NCBI RefSeq assembly: GCF_014697475.1
Contig: NZ_JACJRV010000032.1
Coordinates: 1 to 64,000 of the forward strand
DNA length: 64,000 nt
Source of the DNA: Nostoc sp. FACHB-152
Lineage (GTDB): Bacteria > Cyanobacteriota > Cyanobacteriia > Cyanobacteriales > Nostocaceae
Reading direction: 5' to 3'
Below are positions 56,172 to 64,000 of this stretch, piece by piece (position 1 is the stretch's first letter; every line of letters begins with the position of its first letter). The notes beneath the pieces were generated by a model. It searched no databases. It worked only from the letters and a program-made list of their open reading frames with translations, and had not been told where the DNA came from. The translations under genes were made by a program, and so were the position numbers.

Positions 56172-57002
56172 ATGGATGCTTCCGAGCTTTTAGAGACAAT
56201 AACACTCCTGATTGACCAAGCTGAACGGGGGGAAATAGACCCTTGGGATGTCAAAGTCATTGAGGTGATTGACCGTTATTTAGAATTCATGGCACCGGAG
56301 GCTACAACCAGAGGCTACGAAGCCGATTTATCGCAGTCTGGACAAGCTTTTTTATCAGCATCAATGCTTGTATTATTCAAAGCTAACACTTTGATGCAAT
56401 GGTCAACGGCTGAAGAAGTCCAAGAAACTCTAGAAGATGATGCCATATCTGAGATCGAAAACGGTCTATTACATCAGCGTCGTTTGCCTTTAGAGTTACA
56501 CCTGCGCCGCCGTCCTTCTGCAATGCCGCCGCCCAAACGCCGCGTCACCCTGCAAGAGCTAATTGAGCAATTGCAGCTGATGGCCAATCAATTAAAACTT
56601 GTTCAAAAAGCTGATAAACCGCTCCGTGCCAAGCGTCAGCCTAGTGTCCGAACGATGCGTCAAGCACTAGAATTGGCTCACCAAGAAAATCTCACAGAGG
56701 TGGCTAGGGAATTAGAACAAGTCTTGCATTATGCTGGTAAAGATTTACTGCAACAACAGAATTATTTAAATCTTGAACAACTTGTACAGTTATGGTCTCA
56801 AACAAAACAGCAACCGCAAGACAATAATTCCAGCCATGAGTCAGAACACAGCCACTTAGTTAGTGTTTTTTGGGCTTTACTGCTGTTGTCAGCTCAATCT
56901 AAAGTAGAACTATTTCAAGAGGAATTTTACCAAGAAATTAAAATTAAGCTTATTAGTGAAACAAATAACACCCAAAATCCCGTAGAACAACCTATAAACT
57001 AA
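56172..57002 (+). CDS. scpA: Segregation and condensation protein A
   Basis: Kleisin subunit that bridges SMC heads in the chromosome condensin. From the ATG at 56172 it has 276 residues: the N-terminal SMC-binding part (MDASELLETITLLIDQAERG, EIDPWDVKVIEVIDRYLEFM), a charged middle, and a C-terminal winged-helix region (HLVSVFWALLLLSAQSKVEL, FQEEFYQEIKI). A TTG at 56115 would extend it without support. No scpB or smc is adjacent. Confidence 0.88.
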   Translation: MDASELLETITLLIDQAERGEIDPWDVKVIEVIDRYLEFMAPEATTRGYEADLSQSGQAFLSASMLVLFKANTLMQWSTAEEVQETLEDDAISEIENGLLHQRRLPLELHLRRRPSAMPPPKRRVTLQELIEQLQLMANQLKLVQKADKPLRAKRQPSVRTMRQALELAHQENLTEVARELEQVLHYAGKDLLQQQNYLNLEQLVQLWSQTKQQPQDNNSSHESEHSHLVSVFWALLLLSAQSKVELFQEEFYQEIKIKLISETNNTQNPVEQPIN

Positions 57003-57242
57003 ACTAATAATTCACTGAAAATATACGTAATTTAAACAGAGATACTGAAGTTAACATCAAAATTTGAGTATCTTTAAAAGATGGACGATGCCTACGCTTA
57101 TAGTCTATCTCCAGCTATCGTTGCAATAAGCAGCAAATTCCTGTTATCCCTGTTTCTAGGAGTTACTTAGAACAGACATAAAACTGATGGTTAAGTATCA
57201 CTCATTAAAAGTAAACTGGCTTGTGGTTGAGGAATAAAATTT

Positions 57243-58409
57243 ATGAAAGCGATGATTCTCGCAGCAGGTAAGGGTACTCGCGTTCGTCCGATTACCTACA
57301 CGACTCCCAAACCGATGATTCCCATCCTGCAAAAGCCAGTGATGGAATTCCTTTTGGAACTTTTGCGCCAACACGGATTTGATCAGATTATGGTCAACGT
57401 TAGCCATTTGGCGGAGGAAATTGAAAACTACTTCCGTGATGGTCAACGTTTTGGTGTACAGATTGCTTATTCTTTTGAAGGGAAAATTGACGACGGTAAA
57501 TTAGTAGGGGAAGCAATTGGTTCAGCTGGAGGGATGCGACGCATCCAAGATTTTTCACCGTTTTTCGATGATACCTTTGTTGTGTTGTGCGGTGATGCTT
57601 TAATTGACTTAGATTTAACAGCAGCAGTTAAGTGGCATAAATCCAAAGGCTCAATTGCTACAATTATTTCTAAATCTGTTCCCCTAGAAGAAGTTTCTAG
57701 TTACGGTGTAGTTGTTACTGATGAGGATGGACGCGTTAAGGCTTTCCAAGAAAAACCTTCAGTAGAAGAAGCCCTCAGCACTAACATCAACACAGGGATT
57801 TACATTTTTGAGCCAGAAGTATTTAAATACATACCCTCTGGTGTTGAATATGACATTGGTAGCGAGCTTTTCCCTAAACTAGTGGAAATTGGTGCGCCTT
57901 TCTATGCCATTCCTATGGACTTTGAGTGGGTAGATATCGGTAAAGTACCAGACTACTGGCGGGCGATTCGCGGCGTATTGCTAGGCGAAATTAAAAATGT
58001 ACAAATTCCTGGTCATGAGGTTGCCCCTGGTATCTACACTGGCTTAAATGTGGCGGTGAATTGGGACAAAGTAGATATCACAGGCCCAGTTTATATCGGT
58101 GGTATGACCAGAATCGAAGATGGAGCCAAAATCGTCGGCCCAGCAATGATTGGCCCGAATTGCTGGATATGCAGTGGCGCGACTGTAGATAACAGCGTCA
58201 TCTTTGAATGGTCGCGCTTGGGGCCGGGAGTACGCCTAGTTGATAAGCTCGTGTTTGGTCGTTATTGCGTAGATAAGACCGGAGCAGCAATTGATGTCCA
58301 AGCTGCTGCTTTAGACTGGCTGATTACCGATGCTCGTCAAATACCACCAGTTCATACTCCTTTGGAACGTCAAGCAATTGAAGAATTGCTGGGGACAAAC
58401 GCTAGTTAG
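57243..58409 (+). CDS. Mannose-1-phosphate guanylyltransferase-type sugar-nucleotide pyrophosphorylase
   Basis: 388 residues. The nucleotidyltransferase domain (about 1-235) carries MILAAGKGTRVRPITYTTPK, LCGDALIDLD (metal-binding), FQEKP and NTGIYIFEP. The C-terminal left-handed beta-helix (about 255-350) has hexapeptide repeats (GPVYIGGMTRIEDGAKIVGP, AMIGPNCWICSGA). Close to proteins annotated as mannose-1-phosphate guanylyltransferase, which would supply GDP-mannose for envelope or exopolysaccharide; glucose-1-phosphate or other substrates are possible. Single gene, convergent with speA across a heptamer-repeat spacer. Confidence 0.85.
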   Translation: MKAMILAAGKGTRVRPITYTTPKPMIPILQKPVMEFLLELLRQHGFDQIMVNVSHLAEEIENYFRDGQRFGVQIAYSFEGKIDDGKLVGEAIGSAGGMRRIQDFSPFFDDTFVVLCGDALIDLDLTAAVKWHKSKGSIATIISKSVPLEEVSSYGVVVTDEDGRVKAFQEKPSVEEALSTNINTGIYIFEPEVFKYIPSGVEYDIGSELFPKLVEIGAPFYAIPMDFEWVDIGKVPDYWRAIRGVLLGEIKNVQIPGHEVAPGIYTGLNVAVNWDKVDITGPVYIGGMTRIEDGAKIVGPAMIGPNCWICSGATVDNSVIFEWSRLGPGVRLVDKLVFGRYCVDKTGAAIDVQAAALDWLITDARQIPPVHTPLERQAIEELLGTNAS

Positions 58410-58494
58410 GGGCTAGAGGCTAGAGGCTAGGGGCTAGCAACTTTGGATTAATCTCAAAAAATTCCCCTAATCTCTAGTCCCTAGTCCCTAGTCC
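58410..58494. repeat. Opposed heptamer arrays between convergent genes
   Basis: Four GGGCTAG/AGGCTAG-type heptamers (58410-58438) face three CTAGTCC heptamers (58474-58494). The two arrays are partly complementary and could fold into a bidirectional terminator. Confidence 0.7.
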
Positions 58495-58508
58495 CTATTG
58501 CCTAACCT

Positions 58509-60530
58509 CTAGCTATTCAAATACGTGTATCTCAGAAGACTTTGTTCGTAGGTTTGTAGTAATCGTTGAGATTCTGCCAGGGTAATGCGTTTTTCTTCTA
58601 AGGCTTTCTCGCAACGCTGGCGAATGTTCTCTACCATATCTTCTGAGTCGTACTGTACGTAACTCACAACTTCGCTCATGGTGTCGCCTTTGACGACGTG
58701 TTGAATTTGGTATCCTTTGGGTGTCAATTGGATGTGAACGGCGTTGGTATCTCCAAACAAGTTGTGCAGGTTGCCCATGATTTCTTGGTAAGCACCGTTG
58801 AGGAACATACCCAAGTAATAGGGTTCTCCGGGTTTGAAGGTGTGCAGTTCTAAAACTGATTTGACATCGCGCAGGTCAATAAAGCGATCTATTTTGCCAT
58901 CACTATCACAGGTTAGGTCTGCCAAAATTCCCCGCCGCGTCGGTTCTTCATCAAGGCGATGTATCGGCATGATTGGGAATAGCTGATCAATCGCCCAACA
59001 ATCTGGTGCTGATTGAAACACCGATAAGTTTGCGTAGTAAATGGAAGCCATAATTTTTTCTAGGTCTTCCAGTTCATCGGGTACGTAATCTTGCTGTCTG
59101 GTAATGTCAAGAATTTTTTGACAACAAGCCCAGTAGAGTCGCTCGGCTTTAGCACGTTCTCGCAGGCGCAAAATTCCTAAGTTGAAGCGGCTGATTGCTT
59201 CTTCTTTGAATTGGGTTGCGTCGTGGAAAAACTCTTGGTAATTTTCTTTATTGATTGATTGGTAAGTTTCCCACAAGTAATTGATAATTGGGGATTCTCC
59301 CTCTTGAGGTGATTCTGGGGGATTCTGGGGGACATCACTGGTACTGAGAATATCAAAAATCAGTACCGATTGATGGGAGGCGATCGCTCGTCCACTTTCA
59401 CTAATCAGTGTGGGTACGGGAATTTGCCTTTCTGCACAGGTATCTTTTAACTCTGCCACGATATCGTTGGCATAGTTCTGCATATTGTAGTTTTTGGAAG
59501 CGTAGAAGTTGGTTTGGGAACCGTCATAGTCTACACCCAAGCCACCACCTACATCGAGATATTTCATATCTGCTCCCAACATCGCCAACTCTACATAAAT
59601 GCGGCTAGCTTCTTGGATAGCATCTTTAATTACATTGATGGCAGAAATTTGTGAACCGATATGGAAATGCAATAACTGCAAAGACTCGATTAATTCGGCT
59701 TCGCGCAATTTATCCACGGCTTCGATAATTTCTGGCATTGTCAAACCAAACTTGGCGCGATCGCCACTGGATGTTCCCCAGCGTCCCATTCCTTGGGTGC
59801 TGAGTTTGGCACGCACACCTAAAATTGGCTTAATCCCTAACTGGCGATTGGCAGCAATAACCAAATCGACTTCTTCAATCTGCTCTAAAACGATAATTGG
59901 GGTTTGCCCTAGCCTTTGGGCTAACATCGCCGTTTCGATGTATTCCTGGTCTTTGTAGCCGTTGCAGATTAACAATGCGCCTGGGGTATCCAACAAAGCC
60001 AGGGCAATCATTAATTCTGGTTTGGAACCTGCTTCTAAACCAAATTGATGGGGTTTGCCAAAACGAACTAAATCTTCAATTAAATGCCGTTGCTGGTTGC
60101 ATTTGACAGGGAATACACCGCGATAAACGCCTGGGTAGTTATAACGGGCGATCGCTTTGGCAAAACAAGCGTTTAATCTTTCAATTCGGTCTTCCAATAT
60201 GTCGGAAAAGCGAATCAGCATGGGCAGCCCTAAATTACGCTGTTTCAGCGCATTGACTAACTCAAACAAATCTAAAGAACCCCCGCGATCGCCTTTGGGG
60301 GAAACTGTAATATGACCAGCTGCGTTAATTGAAAAATAAGGTTGACCCCACCCTTCAATACGGTATAATGCTTCGCTATCCTCGATTTTCCAGACGCGAG
60401 GTAAGTCCCCTGCGGTAGTAGTGCTAGGTGGTAATAGCTTTTTTTGCTTATGATTTTTCACTTCAGATTTATGCCCATTCGACGGTAGTTGTACCACCTC
60501 ATCAGATGTAGCAGTTGACTCAACACCCAT
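58509..60530 (-). CDS. speA: Biosynthetic arginine decarboxylase
   Basis: PLP enzyme converting arginine to agmatine, the first step of this route to polyamines and of arginine catabolism. 673 residues, typical length. The PLP-Lys is in GVFPVKCNQQRHL (about residue 121). Other motifs: FGLEAGSKPELM, LLHFHIGSQISAI, DVGGGLGVDYDG, ISESGRAI, and the C-terminal QLFPIMPIHRLDEEP, LADLTCDSDG, LGMFLNGAYQEIMGN. The first 30 residues are variable. Its 3' end abuts the heptamer arrays. Confidence 0.95.
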   Translation of the reverse strand: MGVESTATSDEVVQLPSNGHKSEVKNHKQKKLLPPSTTTAGDLPRVWKIEDSEALYRIEGWGQPYFSINAAGHITVSPKGDRGGSLDLFELVNALKQRNLGLPMLIRFSDILEDRIERLNACFAKAIARYNYPGVYRGVFPVKCNQQRHLIEDLVRFGKPHQFGLEAGSKPELMIALALLDTPGALLICNGYKDQEYIETAMLAQRLGQTPIIVLEQIEEVDLVIAANRQLGIKPILGVRAKLSTQGMGRWGTSSGDRAKFGLTMPEIIEAVDKLREAELIESLQLLHFHIGSQISAINVIKDAIQEASRIYVELAMLGADMKYLDVGGGLGVDYDGSQTNFYASKNYNMQNYANDIVAELKDTCAERQIPVPTLISESGRAIASHQSVLIFDILSTSDVPQNPPESPQEGESPIINYLWETYQSINKENYQEFFHDATQFKEEAISRFNLGILRLRERAKAERLYWACCQKILDITRQQDYVPDELEDLEKIMASIYYANLSVFQSAPDCWAIDQLFPIMPIHRLDEEPTRRGILADLTCDSDGKIDRFIDLRDVKSVLELHTFKPGEPYYLGMFLNGAYQEIMGNLHNLFGDTNAVHIQLTPKGYQIQHVVKGDTMSEVVSYVQYDSEDMVENIRQRCEKALEEKRITLAESQRLLQTYEQSLLRYTYLNS

Positions 60531-60748
60531 TTCTGACCTAACCTCTGTGTTTCACCCACGAATAAACAATTTAACTCATTCATCTGGTAATGGATATGCA
60601 CCCGGAGATGATTTCTGAGATAAACTCTGATTGGTCATTAGTCATTGGTCAATAGTCAATGGTCAAAGGTAGATAACCTATTGACTTTGGACTAAGGACT
60701 TTTGACAATTGACAAGATAAAAACTTTATTAAGTTTTGGGAGATAGCT

Positions 60749-61198
60749 TTGGAACGCACATTTTTAGCCATTAAGCCTGATGGCGTACAACGCAAACTGG
60801 TTGGCGAAATTATCCGTCGCTTTGAGACTAAAGGTTTTACCCTTGTAGGGTTGAAGTTTCTCCAAGTCAGCCGAGAATTGGCGGAACAACATTATGATGT
60901 TCACCGGGAACGACCCTTTTTTGGTAGCTTGGTCGAATTTATCACTTCTGGCCCGGTGGTAGCGATGGTTTGGGAAGGCGATGGTGTAATTGCCTCGGCA
61001 AGAAAAATTATTGGGGCAACAAATCCCTTAACAGCAGAGCCAGGAACGATTCGTGGCGATTTTGGCATTAATATTGGGCGTAACTTAATTCACGGTTCTG
61101 ATGCTCCCGAAACCGCGCAACGTGAAGTTGCTCTGTGGTTTAAAGATGAAGAATTAGTTAATTGGCAACCACATATATTCCCTTGGTTGCACGAATAA
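60749..61198 (+). CDS. ndk: Nucleoside diphosphate kinase
   Basis: Exchanges gamma-phosphates among nucleoside tri- and diphosphates. 149 residues, full length: [20 protein letters not shown], the [16 protein letters not shown]-type loop ([20 protein letters not shown]) and the catalytic His in [12 protein letters not shown]. Translation starts at TTG with GGGAG about six bases upstream. The spacer before it contains (TGACCAA)-like heptamer repeats. Confidence 0.95.
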   Translation: MERTFLAIKPDGVQRKLVGEIIRRFETKGFTLVGLKFLQVSRELAEQHYDVHRERPFFGSLVEFITSGPVVAMVWEGDGVIASARKIIGATNPLTAEPGTIRGDFGINIGRNLIHGSDAPETAQREVALWFKDEELVNWQPHIFPWLHE

Positions 61199-61200
61199 TT

Positions 61201-61272
61201 GAGGGGAGTAGGAAGTAGGGAGTGGGGAGTAGGGGAAGATAGAACTTCTGCCTCCTGCCTCCTGCTTCCTAC
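61201..61272. repeat. Purine-rich/pyrimidine-rich inverted heptamer repeat
   Basis: GGGAGTAG-type repeats (61201-61236) face CCTCCTG repeats (61251-61272) and can fold with GTAGGAAG/CTTCCTAC at the base. It fills the gap between convergent ndk and the TerC gene and reaches the TerC stop codon. Confidence 0.65.
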
Positions 61273-61991
61273 TTTGAGACTTCAGTCTTTTCTGGTTCGG
61301 CTTGGGGTAATGTAGTGACAGTCCGCTTAGAAAATCCCCAAGCTAAAATTAGGCCGATCGCAGTAATCATTAGCCATTCTGGCGGCACTAAATCATCGTT
61401 GATTACTTTCAAGAGCAAACGCAGACCCACAAAAGATACAGTTATATAGCCTGCGTCTTCTAAGTTGGCATACTCATCTAGCCAACGGATAAATAATCCG
61501 GCCATGAATCGTAGTGTGATAATCCCAATAGTTGCACCAGTTAATACCAACCATTTTTCTTGGGAAACTGCGATCGCAGTTGTGACGCTATCTAAAGAAA
61601 ATGCCAAATCTGTAAATGCAATTACGGGGATGGCTTGTAACACAGAATTAAACCGCGGCCCATGATGGTGAGCATCTTCTGACTCTTCGGAGGTAAAATG
61701 TTGGAATACCAACCATAACAGGTAGGCTGCACCTAAAAGCTCAAATTGCCAAAAATTTTGTACCCAGGTTGCTGTCAAAATCAAGGTGATGCGTAGCACG
61801 TAGGCAATTACTAAACCAAAGTTCAGCGCCTTACGTTCTAGTTCTTTGTCTTCTAGCCCTTGGGCGATGGCGGCTAATGCGATCGCATTGTCAGCCGATA
61901 GTACTGCTTCTAAAAAGATTAAGATTAGTAAGACTATCGGGGCTTCGATGCTGAAATGAAAGTTAAGATAATCAAATATACGATCTAGCAT
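61269..61991 (-). CDS. TerC-family integral membrane protein
   Basis: 240 residues with about seven membrane helices. TerC signatures with intramembrane acidic residues are present: LEAVLSADNAIALAAIAQGL near residue 29 and AFTDLAFSLDSVTTAIAVSQ near 125. This is the short YkoY/YceF-like form. Some TerC proteins export manganese or help metallate secreted enzymes, and in plastids a homologue aids thylakoid biogenesis; which applies here is open. No manganese riboswitch was recognised upstream. Confidence 0.88.
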   Translation of the reverse strand: MLDRIFDYLNFHFSIEAPIVLLILIFLEAVLSADNAIALAAIAQGLEDKELERKALNFGLVIAYVLRITLILTATWVQNFWQFELLGAAYLLWLVFQHFTSEESEDAHHHGPRFNSVLQAIPVIAFTDLAFSLDSVTTAIAVSQEKWLVLTGATIGIITLRFMAGLFIRWLDEYANLEDAGYITVSFVGLRLLLKVINDDLVPPEWLMITAIGLILAWGFSKRTVTTLPQAEPEKTEVSK

Positions 61992-62352
61992 TCCGGGTTT
62001 CTCAAGCAGAAAAATTAAAAACTAACAGAAGGTTTTTCCTCATAAAAAGCGCAAGAAATCGCTACTTTCATCTAGCTTAACTTGTAGAGGCTGCATAATG
62101 GGCGCGATCGCATCCCAGTATTTTTACTATGTTTAATTTAATGTGCTTTATTATACATAAACTTAGCAGTGTGAGTCTTAATTTTCTAGACTGTGCCTAG
62201 AAAAATTTATATATTGCGCTTAATTTTGTACTATAGCAGTCCTAAATTCTTTGTGAATAATAATATAGCCGACTTCTTAAAGAAGTCGGCTATATTCAAT
62301 CTCTTAAATTTTTTTTCAATCGAACGTAACTAATCTGGCCAAATCTTAGCTC
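61992..62352. other. Gene-free spacer with a long palindrome
   Basis: 361 AT-rich bases. The main feature is a perfect 17-bp inverted repeat with a 1-base centre (62262-62278 and 62280-62296). It probably ends the transcript of the gene at 62353-62778. HIP1 lies near 62104. Confidence 0.6.
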
Positions 62353-62778
62353 TTAAAAAAGTTTAGCTGAAAGCTCATTTGCTAAATCTAAAGATGGTTG
62401 CGCGTCGTCGTCATCATCAACTAGCAAATTTCTGACAGCTGATAATCTATCAGTCTCTTCATTAATTTGCCCACATTCTGCTAAATTTACAGCAAAATCA
62501 AACAAAGAACGCTTTTTTAACTGGTGTCTTACTTTTACAGCTAAACTATCATCGCTTACTAAAAACTCTTTAATCTTATCTAACAAAGGATTACCTACAA
62601 TTTCATCGTTTCCCCAGGTTTCAAGCCAATCTCCATCAACATCTTCAACATAAATCTGAACAAAATTTAATCCGTAAGTTAGCCAATCTTGTTGCATTTT
62701 GCGGGCTGTTGCTAAGGCTTGGGCAAATTTGTCCAATTGTCCGTCGCCATAGCTTACAATTTCACTTTGGTTTGGCAT
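62353..62778 (-). CDS. Hypothetical protein, partner of the following unknown gene
   Basis: 141 residues from ATG 62778 (a TTG at 62796 is less likely). Soluble, helical and acidic: MPNQSEIVSYGDGQLDKFAQ, DWLTYGLNFVQIYVEDVDGD, a KKRSLFDFAVNLAECG segment and a DDDDDAQPSLDLANEL tail. No known motif. The upstream gene ends 43 bases before this start in the same direction, so the two look like an operon. A palindrome follows the stop. Confidence 0.6.
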   Translation of the reverse strand: MPNQSEIVSYGDGQLDKFAQALATARKMQQDWLTYGLNFVQIYVEDVDGDWLETWGNDEIVGNPLLDKIKEFLVSDDSLAVKVRHQLKKRSLFDFAVNLAECGQINEETDRLSAVRNLLVDDDDDAQPSLDLANELSAKLF

Positions 62779-62821
62779 ACAAGCTGTTATGAGCAATTAA
62801 CTTTAATAAATACATCAGCGA

Positions 62822-63514
62822 TTAAGCAAATTTCAGATATTTGCCATCAGCAAGATAATCACTGTTATATAAAGCAACATTGACTAACTGACTAATAAAA
62901 TTAGTATCTTTGGGATTGTAACTAACAAACAATCCTCTTTCTATCTCCCACAAGTTCAGTGTGCTTTTCCATTCATCGTACTTCTGATGATTTAATTCTT
63001 CAGATACACTGGTAATTTGAATACATAATGGTTGATTGTTCCGGCTACTCACTATTAAATCTGTAGCCATAGAAAGGTCGGCAATATACCTCTGCCAACA
63101 ACTACCTTCACGGCTGACAATATCTTGAGCTATTGATTTAATAATATCATCATCAACTTGATTAAATTCACCGGACATTAATTTTTGCTTCCAAATGTAA
63201 AATTTAGAGTCACTTGTATTGATCCACTTAGGAAAAAGATAACTATACCAATACCGTTCATTCGGTGTCATTTGGGCAAACTTGGCTTTTTGTTCGGCTT
63301 CCGAAGGCAAAGATTGAATTAACAGCCAAATAGTAGAATCCGTAATCACCTCTAACAAAAAAGCAAGCACAAATGGTTTCGCAGTTAGGGAACCCAGCTT
63401 AATATCTTTGACCCAACGATTAATTTCGTCCAGTTTTCTCGCTAGGTTTGGATCTATCGAGGATGCTTGCTCGATAAGTAACTTTAACTGCTCCTTAATC
63501 TCTTTTGCCTGCAA
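62822..63514 (-). CDS. Conserved hypothetical protein with possible nuclease-like core
   Basis: 230 residues, soluble. N-terminal helices (IKEQLKLLIEQASSIDPNLA) are followed by a helical middle and a C-terminal alpha/beta part: YIADLSMATDLIVSSRNNQP, LCIQITSVSEEL, QKYDEWKSTLNLWEIERGLF, VSYNPKD. The Asp strand followed by a Q-x-T strand faintly recalls PD-(D/E)XK folds, but the key residues do not match, so this is a weak inference. Similar proteins occur in filamentous cyanobacteria. It forms an apparent operon with the next gene. Confidence 0.6.
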   Translation of the reverse strand: MQAKEIKEQLKLLIEQASSIDPNLARKLDEINRWVKDIKLGSLTAKPFVLAFLLEVITDSTIWLLIQSLPSEAEQKAKFAQMTPNERYWYSYLFPKWINTSDSKFYIWKQKLMSGEFNQVDDDIIKSIAQDIVSREGSCWQRYIADLSMATDLIVSSRNNQPLCIQITSVSEELNHQKYDEWKSTLNLWEIERGLFVSYNPKDTNFISQLVNVALYNSDYLADGKYLKFA

Positions 63515-63583
63515 ATGATGCCCTGCTTTTGCTCAATTATACTTAATTTATCAACAATAGTAGTATTTAACTTCATAATGCTA

Positions 63584-63811
63584 TTAAATATTGTTGGGGT
63601 CAATACCCTGGGCGCGTAATATTTCCCGGAGGCGATTAACTTCTGCTTGGGCTTGGTTTGCGCGGGCTTCGGCTTGCTGGGCGCGGGTTTGTTCTTCTAT
63701 CGCTTTTTCTTCAGGTGTGGGTATTGATTGATTGTCAGTTGTAAAGTATCTTAACTTACCTTCATACACGCCTAGATATAGTTCTAACTGCTGACCGAAG
63801 AGGCAGGGGAG
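63584..63811 (-). pseudogene. C-terminal fragment of a Uma2-family (DUF820) nuclease
   Basis: Only the end of a Uma2-type protein remains: QQLELYLGVYEGKLRYFTTD, then SIPTPEEKAIEEQT, an Ala/Gln/Glu coiled coil and LREILRAQGIDPNN. Homology begins near base 63795 and upstream sequence is unrelated, so the nuclease core is missing. A Met inside the fragment (63769) opens a 61-codon frame. The tail matches that of the other remnant at 2383-3030. After it, bases 63812-64000 hold no supported gene. Confidence 0.65.
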
Positions 63812-64000
63812 CAGAGGAGAAAGATTCTAGGATTCATACAATCCCCTACATTTATTTATGCCCTCATCTAAAATCTTTATTTCGAGTGGAGAGTGCAACG
63901 AGAAATAATGCGTCCTTATTTCAAGCCCCTAAATTTATTTATAGAGTTCCCTCGCCTTTCCTCTTCATGGCTCAGACATCAGCGATCGCCTCCTATTCTA

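Noticed and set aside
62353-63514. Calling the unknown pair a toxin-antitoxin system
   Set aside because: Both proteins are larger than usual, neither resembles a known toxin or antitoxin, and there is no overlap.
63967-64000. ATG near the right edge opening a frame (MAQTSAIASYS)
   Set aside because: Only eleven codons are in the window and no ribosome site is visible, so a gene cannot be supported.

Overview
The window comes from a cyanobacterium, most likely a filamentous, heterocyst-type one (Nostocales). The photosystem II genes psbB and psbT show the phylum. The octamer GCGATCGC (HIP1) is scattered through genes and spacers, heptamer tandem repeats sit in many spacers, and an AnPixJ-type phototaxis operon is present. 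The genus is inference: no heterocyst or nitrogen-fixation gene lies in the window. I saw no tRNA, rRNA, CRISPR array, complete insertion sequence or prophage.

Layout. 0-5 kb: sdhA, a small membrane protein, an internally deleted Uma2-type nuclease remnant and a secreted phosphoesterase. 4.9-14.3 kb, minus strand: a five-gene chemotaxis-type operon, pixG-pixH-pixI-pixJ-pixL. Its receptor carries one ordinary GAF domain and three cyanobacteriochrome-type GAF domains. 14.9-26 kb: a peptidoglycan-binding/beta-propeller fusion, a phosphoribosyltransferase, a fused NDP-forming acyl-CoA synthetase/acetyltransferase, a pentapeptide-repeat protein, a HAD-like protein, and ribosomal protein S1 with a repetitive acidic tail. 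26-30.6 kb: a sensor histidine kinase, psbT, psbB and a conserved hypothetical gene. 31-40 kb: two components of a peptide-type ABC transporter, a PEP-CTERM protein, a YdeI-like protein, mobA, a RelE-type toxin-antitoxin pair and a DUF255 thioredoxin-fold protein. 40-47 kb: clpP, two genes sharing a short C-terminal module, a long gene-free and apparently structured stretch, and zam-ubiX-lapA-like genes. 47-64 kb: an NB-ARC ATPase, aroK, argB, a TPR and a DUF3153 gene, pdxH, an AI-2E family transporter, scpA, a sugar-nucleotide pyrophosphorylase, speA, ndk, a TerC protein, a pair of unknown genes and a second Uma2 remnant.

How the genes work together. The clearest system is the light-sensing chemotaxis module. 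Bilin-type GAF domains in PixJ would signal through PixI (CheW-like) and PixL (CheA-like with a receiver) to PixH and PixG, which in relatives steer type IV pilus motility. psbB-psbT form a photosystem II unit. zam, ubiX and the lapA-like gene are co-directional and probably co-transcribed. Most of the rest is single-gene housekeeping separated by hairpins or heptamer repeats.

Most worth a second look: the loss of canonical catalytic aspartates in the RNB protein (Zam) and the approximately 500-base structured stretch before it; the short module found three times in two adjacent genes; the unknown pair at 62.3-63.5 kb; the STAND ATPase without a sensor domain; and the in-frame excision of the Uma2 nuclease core.
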